This document shows positions 42,929 through 50,035 of a stretch of 64,000 bases of DNA, piece by piece. Source of the DNA: an uncultured Clostridia bacterium (GTDB lineage: Bacteria; Bacillota; Clostridia; Christensenellales; Borkfalkiaceae); assembly GCA_944337235.1 (NCBI GenBank), contig CALVLK010000001.1, forward strand, positions 1-64,000. The letters are read 5' to 3'. Both the position numbers and the translations under genes were made by a program. The notes below the pieces were generated by a model. It saw only the letters and a list, made by a program, of their open reading frames with translations. It was not told the DNA's origin and did not search any database. Every line of letters begins with the position of its first letter. The stretch's first letter is position 1.

Positions 42929-43795
42929 TCAATGATTCCGAAGTCGCACGAAGCGGACAAGCTCCCGCAAAAACGCAGGATCACCCATCTGATCCAGCGC
43001 GTCGAGGCATTGCTTCGCATAATCGTCTGCGAGTCGTTCTGCCTCGGTCATGCCATAAAGCTTCACGCAGGTCAGCTTGTCCTCTATGGCGTCTTTTCCC
43101 GTACTCTTTCCAAGCTTGTCGTCGTCCCCTTTTACGTCGAGGATGTCGTCTGTGATCTGGAAGAGAAAGCCAAGCGCCCTGCCGAATGCGGACGCCTCTT
43201 TTTCACATTTCCCCGCAAGGGCAGCTGCCATCTCCGGCCCCGCAGCCAAAAGCCGCGCCGTCTTTTTTTCGTAGATCGAAAAGAGCGCCGCCTGTTCTGC
43301 GGGTTTGCCCTGCCATTTTAGATCTTCCGATTGGCCCGCGACCATGCCGCGAATGCCTGCGGCGTCCGACAGTACGCATGCGGCACGCAGATGTTCTTTG
43401 TCGCGCAGTCCTTCCCGCAGAAGGAGATCGAACGCTTCGGAGAGCAATCCGTCCCCTGCAAGGATGGCATTCGCCTCGCCAAAGACCTTGTGGTTGGACG
43501 GCCTTCCGCGCCGGAAGTCGTCGTTGTCCATTGCGGGCAGATCGTCGTGGATGAGCGAATAGGTATGGATACATTCCAATGCAATCGCAAGGGCATGCTC
43601 TTCGGCGTATGGGATGCCGAAGTGATCGAGAAATGCAAAAAAAAGCACGGGGCGTATGCGTTTTCCCCCCGAAAGCAGGGAGTATTTCATGCTTTCGACA
43701 AGGCAGGTCGAAGACGCCGGAAGCTGCCCGGCGAACGCTGCAAGGGCGGCTTCAAAGGCTCGGCGATAGAGTTCGTATTGTTCGGAATAGTTCAT
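42929..43795 (-). CDS. ispA: Farnesyl/geranyl diphosphate synthase
   Basis: 288-residue isoprenyl chain elongase. It has GGKRIRP for substrate binding, the first Asp-rich motif DDLPAMDNDD, and the second, FQITDDILD, with the GKSTGKD loop. It makes the C15 precursor for undecaprenyl phosphate and other isoprenoids. Its ATG overlaps the folD stop by 4 bp. An apparent upstream extension in this frame is only the antisense of folD codons and is not part of the protein. Confidence 0.95.
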   Translation of the reverse strand: MNYSEQYELYRRAFEAALAAFAGQLPASSTCLVESMKYSLLSGGKRIRPVLFFAFLDHFGIPYAEEHALAIALECIHTYSLIHDDLPAMDNDDFRRGRPSNHKVFGEANAILAGDGLLSEAFDLLLREGLRDKEHLRAACVLSDAAGIRGMVAGQSEDLKWQGKPAEQAALFSIYEKKTARLLAAGPEMAAALAGKCEKEASAFGRALGFLFQITDDILDVKGDDDKLGKSTGKDAIEDKLTCVKLYGMTEAERLADDYAKQCLDALDQMGDPAFLRELVRFVRLRNH

Positions 43796-44640
43796 TTGCG
43801 CGTGAGATTCCCTTCTGCACAGCTGCATACGTTTTGCAGCAGCATGGCAACAGTCATGGGCCCGACCCCGCCGGGGACGGGCGTGATATAAGAACATTTT
43901 GGTGCAACGGCGGCAAAATCGACATCGCCGCACAGTTTGCCATTTACGCGGTTCATGCCAACGTCGATCACGACCGCGCCCTCTTTTACCATATCGGCGC
44001 CGATCAGCCCCGCATGGCCGACGGCAGAGACGATGATATCGGCGCGCAGACACTCCGCGCGAAGATCCCGCGTTTTGGAATGGCATACCGTCACGGTGGC
44101 GTCTGCATTCAACAGGAGCAGCGCCATGGGCTTTCCGACGATCACGCTGCGCCCGACCACGACGGCATGTCTGCCTGCGATCCCGATCTGATACCGGTGT
44201 AAAAGTTCCATGACGCCGAGCGGCGTGCATGCGACCATGCTCCGTTCGCCGCGCACGAGCGCGCCGAGGTGATAGGCCCCGAAGGCGTCGACGTCCTTTT
44301 CGGGCGGGATGTGCGCCAGCAGCGCATCGGCATTCAATCCTGCGGGAAGGGGCAGCTGCAGCAGGATGCCGTCGACGGAGCTGTCGGCGGCAAGCGCGTC
44401 GAGCAGCGCCGCGATCTCCCCTTCCATCGCCTGCGCGGGGCGTGTATATACGACGGAGCGGATGCCGACCTCTTCGCACGCTCTCGCCTTGTTGCGCACA
44501 TAGATCGCAGAGGCGGGATCGTCGCCAACAAGGACAACGGCGAGCCCCACCGTACGACCCAGGCGTTGCAGCGCCCGGACGCGCAGGGCGACCTCCTCCC
44601 TGATCTTGGCAGCGGTCTGTTTTCCGTCCAGCAGCGTCAT
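43792..44640 (-). CDS. folD: Methylenetetrahydrofolate dehydrogenase/cyclohydrolase
   Basis: 282-residue bifunctional enzyme of one-carbon metabolism. The motifs VLVGDDPASAIYVRNKARACEEVG (in part), LLQLPLP and the cofactor loop VVGRSVIVGKPMALLLL are clear, ending with TPVPGGVGPMTVAML. It overlaps nusB (ATGA) and ispA (ATGA), so translation is coupled. The xseA and xseB genes that normally follow folD are missing here. Confidence 0.96.
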   Translation of the reverse strand: MTLLDGKQTAAKIREEVALRVRALQRLGRTVGLAVVLVGDDPASAIYVRNKARACEEVGIRSVVYTRPAQAMEGEIAALLDALAADSSVDGILLQLPLPAGLNADALLAHIPPEKDVDAFGAYHLGALVRGERSMVACTPLGVMELLHRYQIGIAGRHAVVVGRSVIVGKPMALLLLNADATVTVCHSKTRDLRAECLRADIIVSAVGHAGLIGADMVKEGAVVIDVGMNRVNGKLCGDVDFAAVAPKCSYITPVPGGVGPMTVAMLLQNVCSCAEGNLTRK

Positions 44641-45029
44641 GGGTTGATCACACCTGCCAGAACGCCGTTGACAAAGCTTACCGATTGCTCTGTCGAATAG
44701 ACGCGCGCCAGACCGACCGCCTCGTTGACGGAGATGACGGGCGGAATGTTATCGATATATTTGATCTCCGTCAGCGCGACCATCAGGATCGCGCGGTCGA
44801 CGGGATAGATGCGATTTTCGGCGTAATTTTGTACCTTTTGGGTGAGAATATCGACGATTTCGTCGCGGTGCGCCCGCGAAAGGGAGACGATCTCCTCTGC
44901 AAAGGCGACGTCATCCTCCTTCAGACCGCTTTTTTTGTAAATTTCCGAGCGGAATTTCGCCCCCGTATCGCCACCGAACTGATCGGCGAATACGATCTTG
45001 AAAGCTGCTTCTCTTGCTTCTTTGCGCAT
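44637..45029 (-). CDS. nusB: Transcription antitermination protein NusB
   Basis: 130-residue all-helical protein that joins NusE to boxA RNA in rRNA antitermination. The N-terminal REAAFKIVFADQF and the C-terminal pair DRAILMVALTEI and VISVNEAVGLARVYST are typical. A GGAG site lies before the ATG. Start of the nusB-folD-ispA-tlyA-nadK-argR-recN-spoIVB operon. Confidence 0.95.
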   Translation of the reverse strand: MRKEAREAAFKIVFADQFGGDTGAKFRSEIYKKSGLKEDDVAFAEEIVSLSRAHRDEIVDILTQKVQNYAENRIYPVDRAILMVALTEIKYIDNIPPVISVNEAVGLARVYSTEQSVSFVNGVLAGVINP

Positions 45030-45051
45030 GGTGCTCCTTATACGAGAAATT

Positions 45052-45077
45052 CCCTTTCCCGCAATTGCGGGAAAGGG
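45052..45077. repeat. 26-bp perfect palindrome between asp23 and nusB
   Basis: CCCTTTCCCGCAA followed directly by its exact reverse complement TTGCGGGAAAGGG. As RNA it would form a strong hairpin, but no T-run follows on either strand, so it may be a weak terminator, an RNA-processing site or a protein-binding site. Confidence 0.7.
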
Positions 45078-45083
45078 CCGTTG

Positions 45084-45452
45084 TTATGCTCTTGCTTCCT
45101 GATTCTGATTTTCTTCTGCTGGCGCTGCGGGAGCGGGAGGAAATACCACGCTTTGAATATGAACGTCGATCTTGGCGATCTTGAACTTCGTCATAGATTC
45201 CACCATCTGCTTGACCGTCTGCTGAATGGCATATGCAAGTTCGGGGACATTGTATCCGTAATGCGCGATGACGGAGATGTCCGCAAAGATGCCCTCTTTT
45301 TCAAAACAGATCTTGATGCCGCGGCTCCTGGACGGGACAAGCTCGATCCCCTCCGTCTCCTGCAGGCTGAGCACGACGATGCCGCTCACGATATCGGAAC
45401 TGTAAGAGATTTTCCCCTTCTGCCCGTGAGGATTGTATCTGATGTTGGCCAT
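45084..45452 (-). CDS. yqhY: Asp23/Gls24 (YqhY-type) family protein
   Basis: 122-residue Asp23/Gls24-fold protein: ISYSSDIVSGIVVLSLQETEGI and NVPELAYAIQQTVKQMVESMT are the family motifs, with an Ala/Pro/Glu tail. In Bacillus yqhY lies between accBC and nusB and is linked to fatty-acid synthesis control; here it is next to nusB but accB and accC are absent. It has its own extended -10 promoter and an AAGGAG ribosome-binding site. Confidence 0.88.
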   Translation of the reverse strand: MANIRYNPHGQKGKISYSSDIVSGIVVLSLQETEGIELVPSRSRGIKICFEKEGIFADISVIAHYGYNVPELAYAIQQTVKQMVESMTKFKIAKIDVHIQSVVFPPAPAAPAEENQNQEARA

Positions 45453-45490
45453 AATATGATCTCCTTGTTCGCTGAAAAAGAATCGTCTAT

Positions 45491-45499
45491 ATTATAGCA
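45491..45499 (-). promoter_or_regulatory. Extended -10 promoter of the Asp23/Gls24 gene
   Basis: On the - strand TGCTATAAT (45499-45491) forms an extended -10; no good -35 is present at the usual distance. It separates the vegetative genes from the upstream spoIIIA operon. Confidence 0.6.
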
Positions 45500-45537
45500 C
45501 ATATTTTTCTCTTTTACCACTATTTTCGGAAAATTTT

Positions 45538-46023
45538 TTAGCTTTCTGCATATATGGGCATAATTATGATGTTCCCGTTCCGGATCCCCATCTCCTCTTC
45601 GAGTACGGAGAAGATCTGTACCGTATTGTCGCTCGTCAGTTCGGCTGAATTTACAAAGATGTTGACATTTTCCGAGTCGGAGCCGATGACGACGGCTGCG
45701 TCGCTGAACCCGAGTGCCTTGACCATCGTCTCGATAAGGAGTTCATCCTCCATGATCGAGACCATCTTCTGTTTTGCAGCGACTGCTTCGGCATATTCCG
45801 CAGAGTCGGCGGCATAGGCAGAGATGATGCTGTCGAGCTGTACAAATTCCTCGCTGCGCGTAGAGAGCCGCTCGCTGCGGTGAACGGTAAAGAAATCTGC
45901 CTCGATCTCTGCATTTGCCGCGACGTCCGAGCGCGTTCCCGCCAGCACGAAATTGACGACGGCGGTTACGGCAAGCAAAAGAACGAGGGTTGACATCAGT
46001 GCAATTTTCTTTGTGTTGGACAT
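45538..46023 (-). CDS. spoIIIAH: Stage III sporulation protein AH
   Basis: 161-residue mother-cell membrane protein that pairs with forespore SpoIIQ to bridge the two cells. One N-terminal membrane helix (about 8-28), then an acidic helical stretch and a ring-building domain (about 70-161, ELLIETMVKALGFSDAAVVI). It is shorter than the 218-residue Bacillus protein. CAGGAG precedes the ATG. Last gene of the spoIIIA operon. Confidence 0.92.
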   Translation of the reverse strand: MSNTKKIALMSTLVLLLAVTAVVNFVLAGTRSDVAANAEIEADFFTVHRSERLSTRSEEFVQLDSIISAYAADSAEYAEAVAAKQKMVSIMEDELLIETMVKALGFSDAAVVIGSDSENVNIFVNSAELTSDNTVQIFSVLEEEMGIRNGNIIIMPIYAES

Positions 46024-46084
46024 GGCGATTTACTCCTGAAAATTATTTTGAATGAGGATGCGTCCCCATCATTCACGCATTTTG

Positions 46085-46429
46085 TCAGCTCTTGGGGTAG
46101 AGAGAGATATTTTTCTTTTCGATCCCGAGCGTATCGGAAACGAGGTTGAGGATGTCTGAGCGGAGCAGGATCCCGTCGTTGCCGCTGTATATGACGACGG
46201 CGGTGCGCACGTCCGCCTCGGAAGAAATGAACACGCGCGCTTCCTCGATCCCGTCGAGCATACATAGGATGGAGGAGATGCGCTGTTCCTCCTCGGTCAG
46301 GGCGATCGTCTCCTCCGAAAAGACAGCCCACGTCAGGGCGAGCAAAATGAGGGCGGCGATTCCGATCACAAGGATGCGAACGATTTTATTCCCCCACCAC
46401 CGCCTGATCCAGTTCAATTTCCACCTCAC
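46085..46429 (-). CDS. spoIIIAG: Stage III sporulation protein AG (compact form)
   Basis: 114-residue membrane protein, an N-terminal helix at about 17-38 followed by a small YscJ/FliF-like ring domain (SSILCMLDGIEEARVFISSE, VVIYSGNDG). Bacillus SpoIIIAG is about twice as long and forms the large ring of the feeding-tube channel; the insertion that builds its beta-triangle is missing here. GTG start at 46429, overlapping spoIIIAF by 44 bp, so coupled translation. Assigned partly from its position. Confidence 0.85.
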   Translation of the reverse strand: MRWKLNWIRRWWGNKIVRILVIGIAALILLALTWAVFSEETIALTEEEQRISSILCMLDGIEEARVFISSEADVRTAVVIYSGNDGILLRSDILNLVSDTLGIEKKNISLYPKS

Positions 46430-46865
46430 ATTGAAAGCGCGATTTTAAGTCGCGCGCAAGCTCTTCGATGCTATCTATATGCGCGTCGCCGCCGTTTATT
46501 CCCGTTTCCTCGATGGTTATGATGATCTTTTGCAGCGGGTAACCATCCTCCTGCGCACGAATGGCCCGGACTGTCGCAAGGATCGCATATTCGCTGCGCA
46601 GGTATTCCTCGACGGCGGCCTCGTCGCGTCGTTCGATCAGTTGCGTGCAGGCGGCGAGAAACTCCTCGTCGACGGCAGGAAAGTTTTCTGTGGATGCGAG
46701 CCCCTCTCCGCGGAGCAGCGAGATCAGCGGAGAGATCATGAGGATGAGGATGAGAACGCGCAGCAGCCCGCGCAGAAATGCATGCATTTTTCCGCTCGGC
46801 AGAAGCATGGTGAACACGGCGGAGAGCAGGACGGCGCCTGCAATGGCGAGGATATACTGCGTCAT
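46386..46865 (-). CDS. spoIIIAF: Stage III sporulation protein AF
   Basis: 159-residue membrane protein: two N-terminal membrane helices (about 4-22 and 31-50), then a soluble domain with QKIIITIEETG. This matches SpoIIIAF, a channel component of the mother-cell membrane. It overlaps spoIIIAE by 4 bp and spoIIIAG by 44 bp. Confidence 0.9.
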   Translation of the reverse strand: MTQYILAIAGAVLLSAVFTMLLPSGKMHAFLRGLLRVLILILMISPLISLLRGEGLASTENFPAVDEEFLAACTQLIERRDEAAVEEYLRSEYAILATVRAIRAQEDGYPLQKIIITIEETGINGGDAHIDSIEELARDLKSRFQCEVEIELDQAVVGE

Positions 46866-48043
46866 AGAAACACCCCTGCGGAACAGACGAGCAGAAGCAC
46901 CGTCAGAAAATACAGAAAGGCGATCGTGAGCAGCCCTGCAATGAAATACCCCATGTCCCGTGCCAGGGCGGAGAGAAATCCCGGGATCTCTCCCCCGATC
47001 GGTTCAGTCGCCGCCGCGGAGAGCCGAAGCATGAGCTGCACGGCGGCGAACAGGATAAGCGGCTGCAGGACGACGGCAAGCAGCATGAGAATGGAGAAGG
47101 ACCCGATCGCATTGCGGATGAGAAGACTGCCTGCAAGTACGAAATCTACGCTGCCCGAAAGAAATCCGCCCACGATGGGCACGGATCCCGATATGACATA
47201 TTTGATCGCGCGAAGAGAAATGCCGTCGTATTGCGCCGAGGCGATCCCCTGCACCGAGAGCATGATACCGAACAGCGTGAGCGTCAGCCCGATCAGCCAT
47301 TTGTTGATGCTTTTCAAAAAGTCGCCGAGGCGGGAGCACCGCACATCGGGCGAGAGGCGGTCGACAAAGGTCAGAACGATCGAGATAATGTTGATCGGGA
47401 ACACGATCGAAAAAAACAATTCGAGTACGGCGCCGCTTAAGAAAGCGACGCCCGGGCGAAACACTGCCGCCGATACGCTTCCGCCGCTCGCTGCCATAAG
47501 CGTCATAAGGATGGGAAAGACGATCTCCATCTGAGTGCGGAGCGAACGCATGCAGGAAAGTCCCGCCGAAAAGGCCTGTATGAATAGCGCAAGGGCGACG
47601 CAGCCGACAGAAATATATCCTACAATTCTAATTGTGTCTGACATATTACTGTGCAAAATGCCGTTTTTATTGCAGTCGAGCAGTCCACAAATCAATGCAA
47701 GCGCAAGGATCATGGCAAATGCGGGCAAAAGGCGGAGCAGCTCGTCGCTCAGAAGTGCAAGAAGTGCCTCACCCAGTGTGTCGTAATCGAGCGCAAAATT
47801 GCCGTCGATGACGGAGCGGATAGAATCCATGACCGAGGCGCCCCGAAAGTCTAACAAGGTGTCGAGGTATTCCTGCAATTCGGTGAGGTCGAGCTCTGAG
47901 AGCAGCTCGTCAATGGCAGAGGAAAGCTCCTCCTCTGTGCTTTCCTCTGCGCCCTCTTCTGCAAATGCCGTGACATCTTCCTGTGGAACAAACAAAGCAC
48001 CTAATACGAACAGCATCGTCAACAATAATATGATTTGTTTCAT
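46862..48043 (-). CDS. spoIIIAE: Stage III sporulation protein AE
   Basis: 393-residue polytopic membrane protein with an N-terminal signal-like helix, an acidic stretch (about 25-50), and about seven further membrane helices. The stretches ALICGLLDCN and VPIVGGFLSGSVDFVLAG are typical of the family. I start it at ATG 48043, which overlaps the spoIIIAD stop by 4 bp; a longer in-frame start lies inside spoIIIAD. Confidence 0.94.
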   Translation of the reverse strand: MKQIILLLTMLFVLGALFVPQEDVTAFAEEGAEESTEEELSSAIDELLSELDLTELQEYLDTLLDFRGASVMDSIRSVIDGNFALDYDTLGEALLALLSDELLRLLPAFAMILALALICGLLDCNKNGILHSNMSDTIRIVGYISVGCVALALFIQAFSAGLSCMRSLRTQMEIVFPILMTLMAASGGSVSAAVFRPGVAFLSGAVLELFFSIVFPINIISIVLTFVDRLSPDVRCSRLGDFLKSINKWLIGLTLTLFGIMLSVQGIASAQYDGISLRAIKYVISGSVPIVGGFLSGSVDFVLAGSLLIRNAIGSFSILMLLAVVLQPLILFAAVQLMLRLSAAATEPIGGEIPGFLSALARDMGYFIAGLLTIAFLYFLTVLLLVCSAGVFL

Positions 48044-48435
48044 CCGGCAAGCTCCAGAAGCTCCACGATCAGGGTGAGCGCACTTTCGAGAATGGGGACA
48101 GCAAGTAAAAAGATGATAATCTTTCCGCAAAACACCAGCTTGTCCGCAAGGGATGCGCATCCGAAATCCTGTAAAATTCCCGCCGTGAATTCTATCAGAT
48201 AGCCGATGCCGAGCATCTTTAAAAGCGTCTTGACAAGTACGGGGGAGATGCCCGTCGTCTCTGTGATCCTGTCAAAGATCCCAAGGACGTCTTTTGCAAG
48301 ATCAAGGGCGAACAGCAGCAGAATGATCCCTCCTGCCAGTGTGATCGCAAGAGAAAGCTCCGGTTTTATGCTTTTGACGAGGAGAGAGGCGACGGCCGTC
48401 AGAAAGGCGATCCCGATGAGCGGGAATATCGTCAT
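48040..48435 (-). CDS. spoIIIAD: Stage III sporulation protein AD
   Basis: 131-residue small membrane protein with four hydrophobic segments; SpoIIIAD motifs include SLAITLAGGIILLLFALDLA and LKMLGIGYLIEFTAGI. It overlaps spoIIIAC and spoIIIAE by 4 bp each. Confidence 0.93.
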   Translation of the reverse strand: MTIFPLIGIAFLTAVASLLVKSIKPELSLAITLAGGIILLLFALDLAKDVLGIFDRITETTGISPVLVKTLLKMLGIGYLIEFTAGILQDFGCASLADKLVFCGKIIIFLLAVPILESALTLIVELLELAG

Positions 48436-48632
48436 ATCGTCACCCCGAAGATACTTTGGATCAGCGTAAAAAGTTCCCCGATCATGCTTACGGCAATGCT
48501 CAGCACCATGACAAGCCCCACAATGGAGACGATCGTTGCGACGTCGTCGCGGTCTGACTTTTTTAGAATCTGACAGACTACGGTGACGATGATCCCGATC
48601 GCCGCAAGTTTGAAGATGACTGAAATATCCAT
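48432..48632 (-). CDS. spoIIIAC: Stage III sporulation protein AC
   Basis: 66-residue two-helix membrane protein, with IFKLAAIGIIVTVVCQILKK and the second helix VSIVGLVMVLSIAVSMI. The size matches Bacillus SpoIIIAC (68). The ATG follows the spoIIIAB stop by 1 bp. Confidence 0.94.
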   Translation of the reverse strand: MDISVIFKLAAIGIIVTVVCQILKKSDRDDVATIVSIVGLVMVLSIAVSMIGELFTLIQSIFGVTI

Positions 48633-48633
48633 A

Positions 48634-49110
48634 TCAGATGATCAGAATGACAAAGGCAAGCCCCGCAAGCAGTCCGAGCTTCATGTAGAGGACGCAGCGC
48701 GACTTGCGTTCCCCCTGATATTGCCGATCAAGCCTTGTAAGCTCCTCCTGCTGCGTCTGAAAGTATTGCGTCTGAGACGCGCTGTCTCCCCTTCCCATCA
48801 TATCGAAATAGTTCATGACAAGCGTCTGCTCCTCTTTTCTTAAAAATCGATAGTCACATTTGGCCTTATGGCTTCCCAGAAAGCTCTGTATCGTCTGCAA
48901 AAACTCACCCTGTGCAGGGAAGCCCTGTAAGAAGTCCGCAAGAGGTTTGCGCATAAAGCGCAATTCGCTCAGATACAGCTCATTCAGGCGGCAGAATTGT
49001 GTAAAATATTGGCTGCGTGCGCGGCAGTCATTCCCTGCCAGATACCCGAGCAGCGTACAGAAGGCAATGATCAGCACGGCAAGGAGCAGTTTAATCCAAC
49101 TCAGCGCCAT
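48634..49110 (-). CDS. spoIIIAB: Stage III sporulation protein AB
   Basis: 158 residues with membrane helices at both ends (about 5-24 and 140-157) and a helical cytoplasmic middle containing LNELYLSELRFMRKPLADFL. This is the plan of SpoIIIAB, related to GspF-type secretion proteins. It overlaps spoIIIAA by 20 bp. Confidence 0.92.
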   Translation of the reverse strand: MALSWIKLLLAVLIIAFCTLLGYLAGNDCRARSQYFTQFCRLNELYLSELRFMRKPLADFLQGFPAQGEFLQTIQSFLGSHKAKCDYRFLRKEEQTLVMNYFDMMGRGDSASQTQYFQTQQEELTRLDRQYQGERKSRCVLYMKLGLLAGLAFVILII

Positions 49111-49930
49111 ATTCGTCCCATACCTTGTCGACCTCCCCGATCCCCTTCAGCAGGATGTACTGCGAAAATATCTTTTCGGGAACCTGTTCGTAGTCGGTCA
49201 GATGCGCTGAGGCCATGACGATGATTCCCCCTTCCATGGCCCGTTTTACCGCCGCATAGTCTGCGGGAAGCAGCTCGTCCGTCACGATGACGGTTGGCCG
49301 CATGGCGCGGATACCCGCCGTGAAGGCCGTAAGCTTGTCGCAGAAGCACACGCGGTCGCTTGTGATGCCCGTATCACCTGCCGAGAGTTCGCCGCGCTCA
49401 TCGCAGACGAGCACGTTTTCCTGCGTCATCTCGCAGATCATCCTGCTCAGATCGCGCAGCAGCGTCGTCTTGCCCATTCCGGGCGGCGAGAGGAGGAGCA
49501 GAGAGTGCAGCCCATCGTGCAGACAGCGGTCATAGATCTTTCTTGCGCAGCCCGCGACCTCATGCGGGAGGCGGATGCAGAGCGAGGTGACGGCGCGGAT
49601 CGTATGCACGCTGCCATGTTCATAGACATATGTGCCCGCAATGCCGATGCGAACCCCTTGGGCTGTCGTGAGAAATCCCTGCCGCAGTTGATTTTCCACA
49701 GCATAGAGCGAATATCCGCATGCCGCATAGAGCGTCTCTTCCACCTCATTTGCAGTCGGAATGAGCGCAGTTTTGCAGGATGGCGCAACGCCGCTCTCCC
49801 CCAACGGGGAAAAGCGTCCCGCGATGTTGGCATACAGGGGCTTGTCTGCCCGGATACGCAGCTCAAAGAGCTTATCGCGCGGGATATGCCGCACTGCCCG
49901 ATGCAGCCTGGGCGGAAGAAACTCGATCAC
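49091..49930 (-). CDS. spoIIIAA: Stage III sporulation protein AA (ATPase)
   Basis: 279-residue secretion-type ATPase thought to power the SpoIIIA-SpoIIQ channel. Walker A is SPPGMGKTTLLRDLSR, followed by CDERGELSAG and the Walker B-like TVIVTDELLPADYAAV. The start is GTG 49930 with no Shine-Dalgarno; a possible sigma-E promoter ends 5 bp upstream. First gene of the complete spoIIIAA-AH operon. Confidence 0.94.
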   Translation of the reverse strand: MIEFLPPRLHRAVRHIPRDKLFELRIRADKPLYANIAGRFSPLGESGVAPSCKTALIPTANEVEETLYAACGYSLYAVENQLRQGFLTTAQGVRIGIAGTYVYEHGSVHTIRAVTSLCIRLPHEVAGCARKIYDRCLHDGLHSLLLLSPPGMGKTTLLRDLSRMICEMTQENVLVCDERGELSAGDTGITSDRVCFCDKLTAFTAGIRAMRPTVIVTDELLPADYAAVKRAMEGGIIVMASAHLTDYEQVPEKIFSQYILLKGIGEVDKVWDEYGAELD

Positions 49931-49935
49931 GCTAT

Positions 49936-49965
49936 ATCATATGAAACTTGTCCCGGGGTTATGAA
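49936..49965 (-). promoter_or_regulatory. Possible sigma-E promoter of the spoIIIA operon
   Basis: On the - strand, TTCATAA (49965-49959), 15-bp spacer, CATATGAT (49943-49936), which resembles the mother-cell sigma-E pattern (ATA-type -35, CATACAAT-type -10). Known biology of spoIIIA makes sigma-E control likely. If right, the transcript starts at or near the GTG. Confidence 0.4.
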
Positions 49966-49976
49966 TTTGCGCGCAT

Positions 49977-50009
49977 ATAAAAACCTCCGCAGATTTTTTC
50001 TGCGGAGGT
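49977..50009 (-). terminator. Terminator after the GH51 gene
   Basis: On the - strand, an 11-bp stem ACCTCCGCAGA / TCTGCGGAGGT with an A6 loop followed by TTTTTAT. It isolates the arabinofuranosidase gene from the spoIIIA operon. Confidence 0.9.
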
Positions 50010-50035
50010 CTGACCCGATCTTATAAAACGTGTTA

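Noticed and set aside
43796..44479. N-terminal extension of ispA into folD
   Set aside because: The extension is Arg-rich out-of-frame translation of folD; the family start MNYSEQYELY lies at 43795 with an ATGA overlap.
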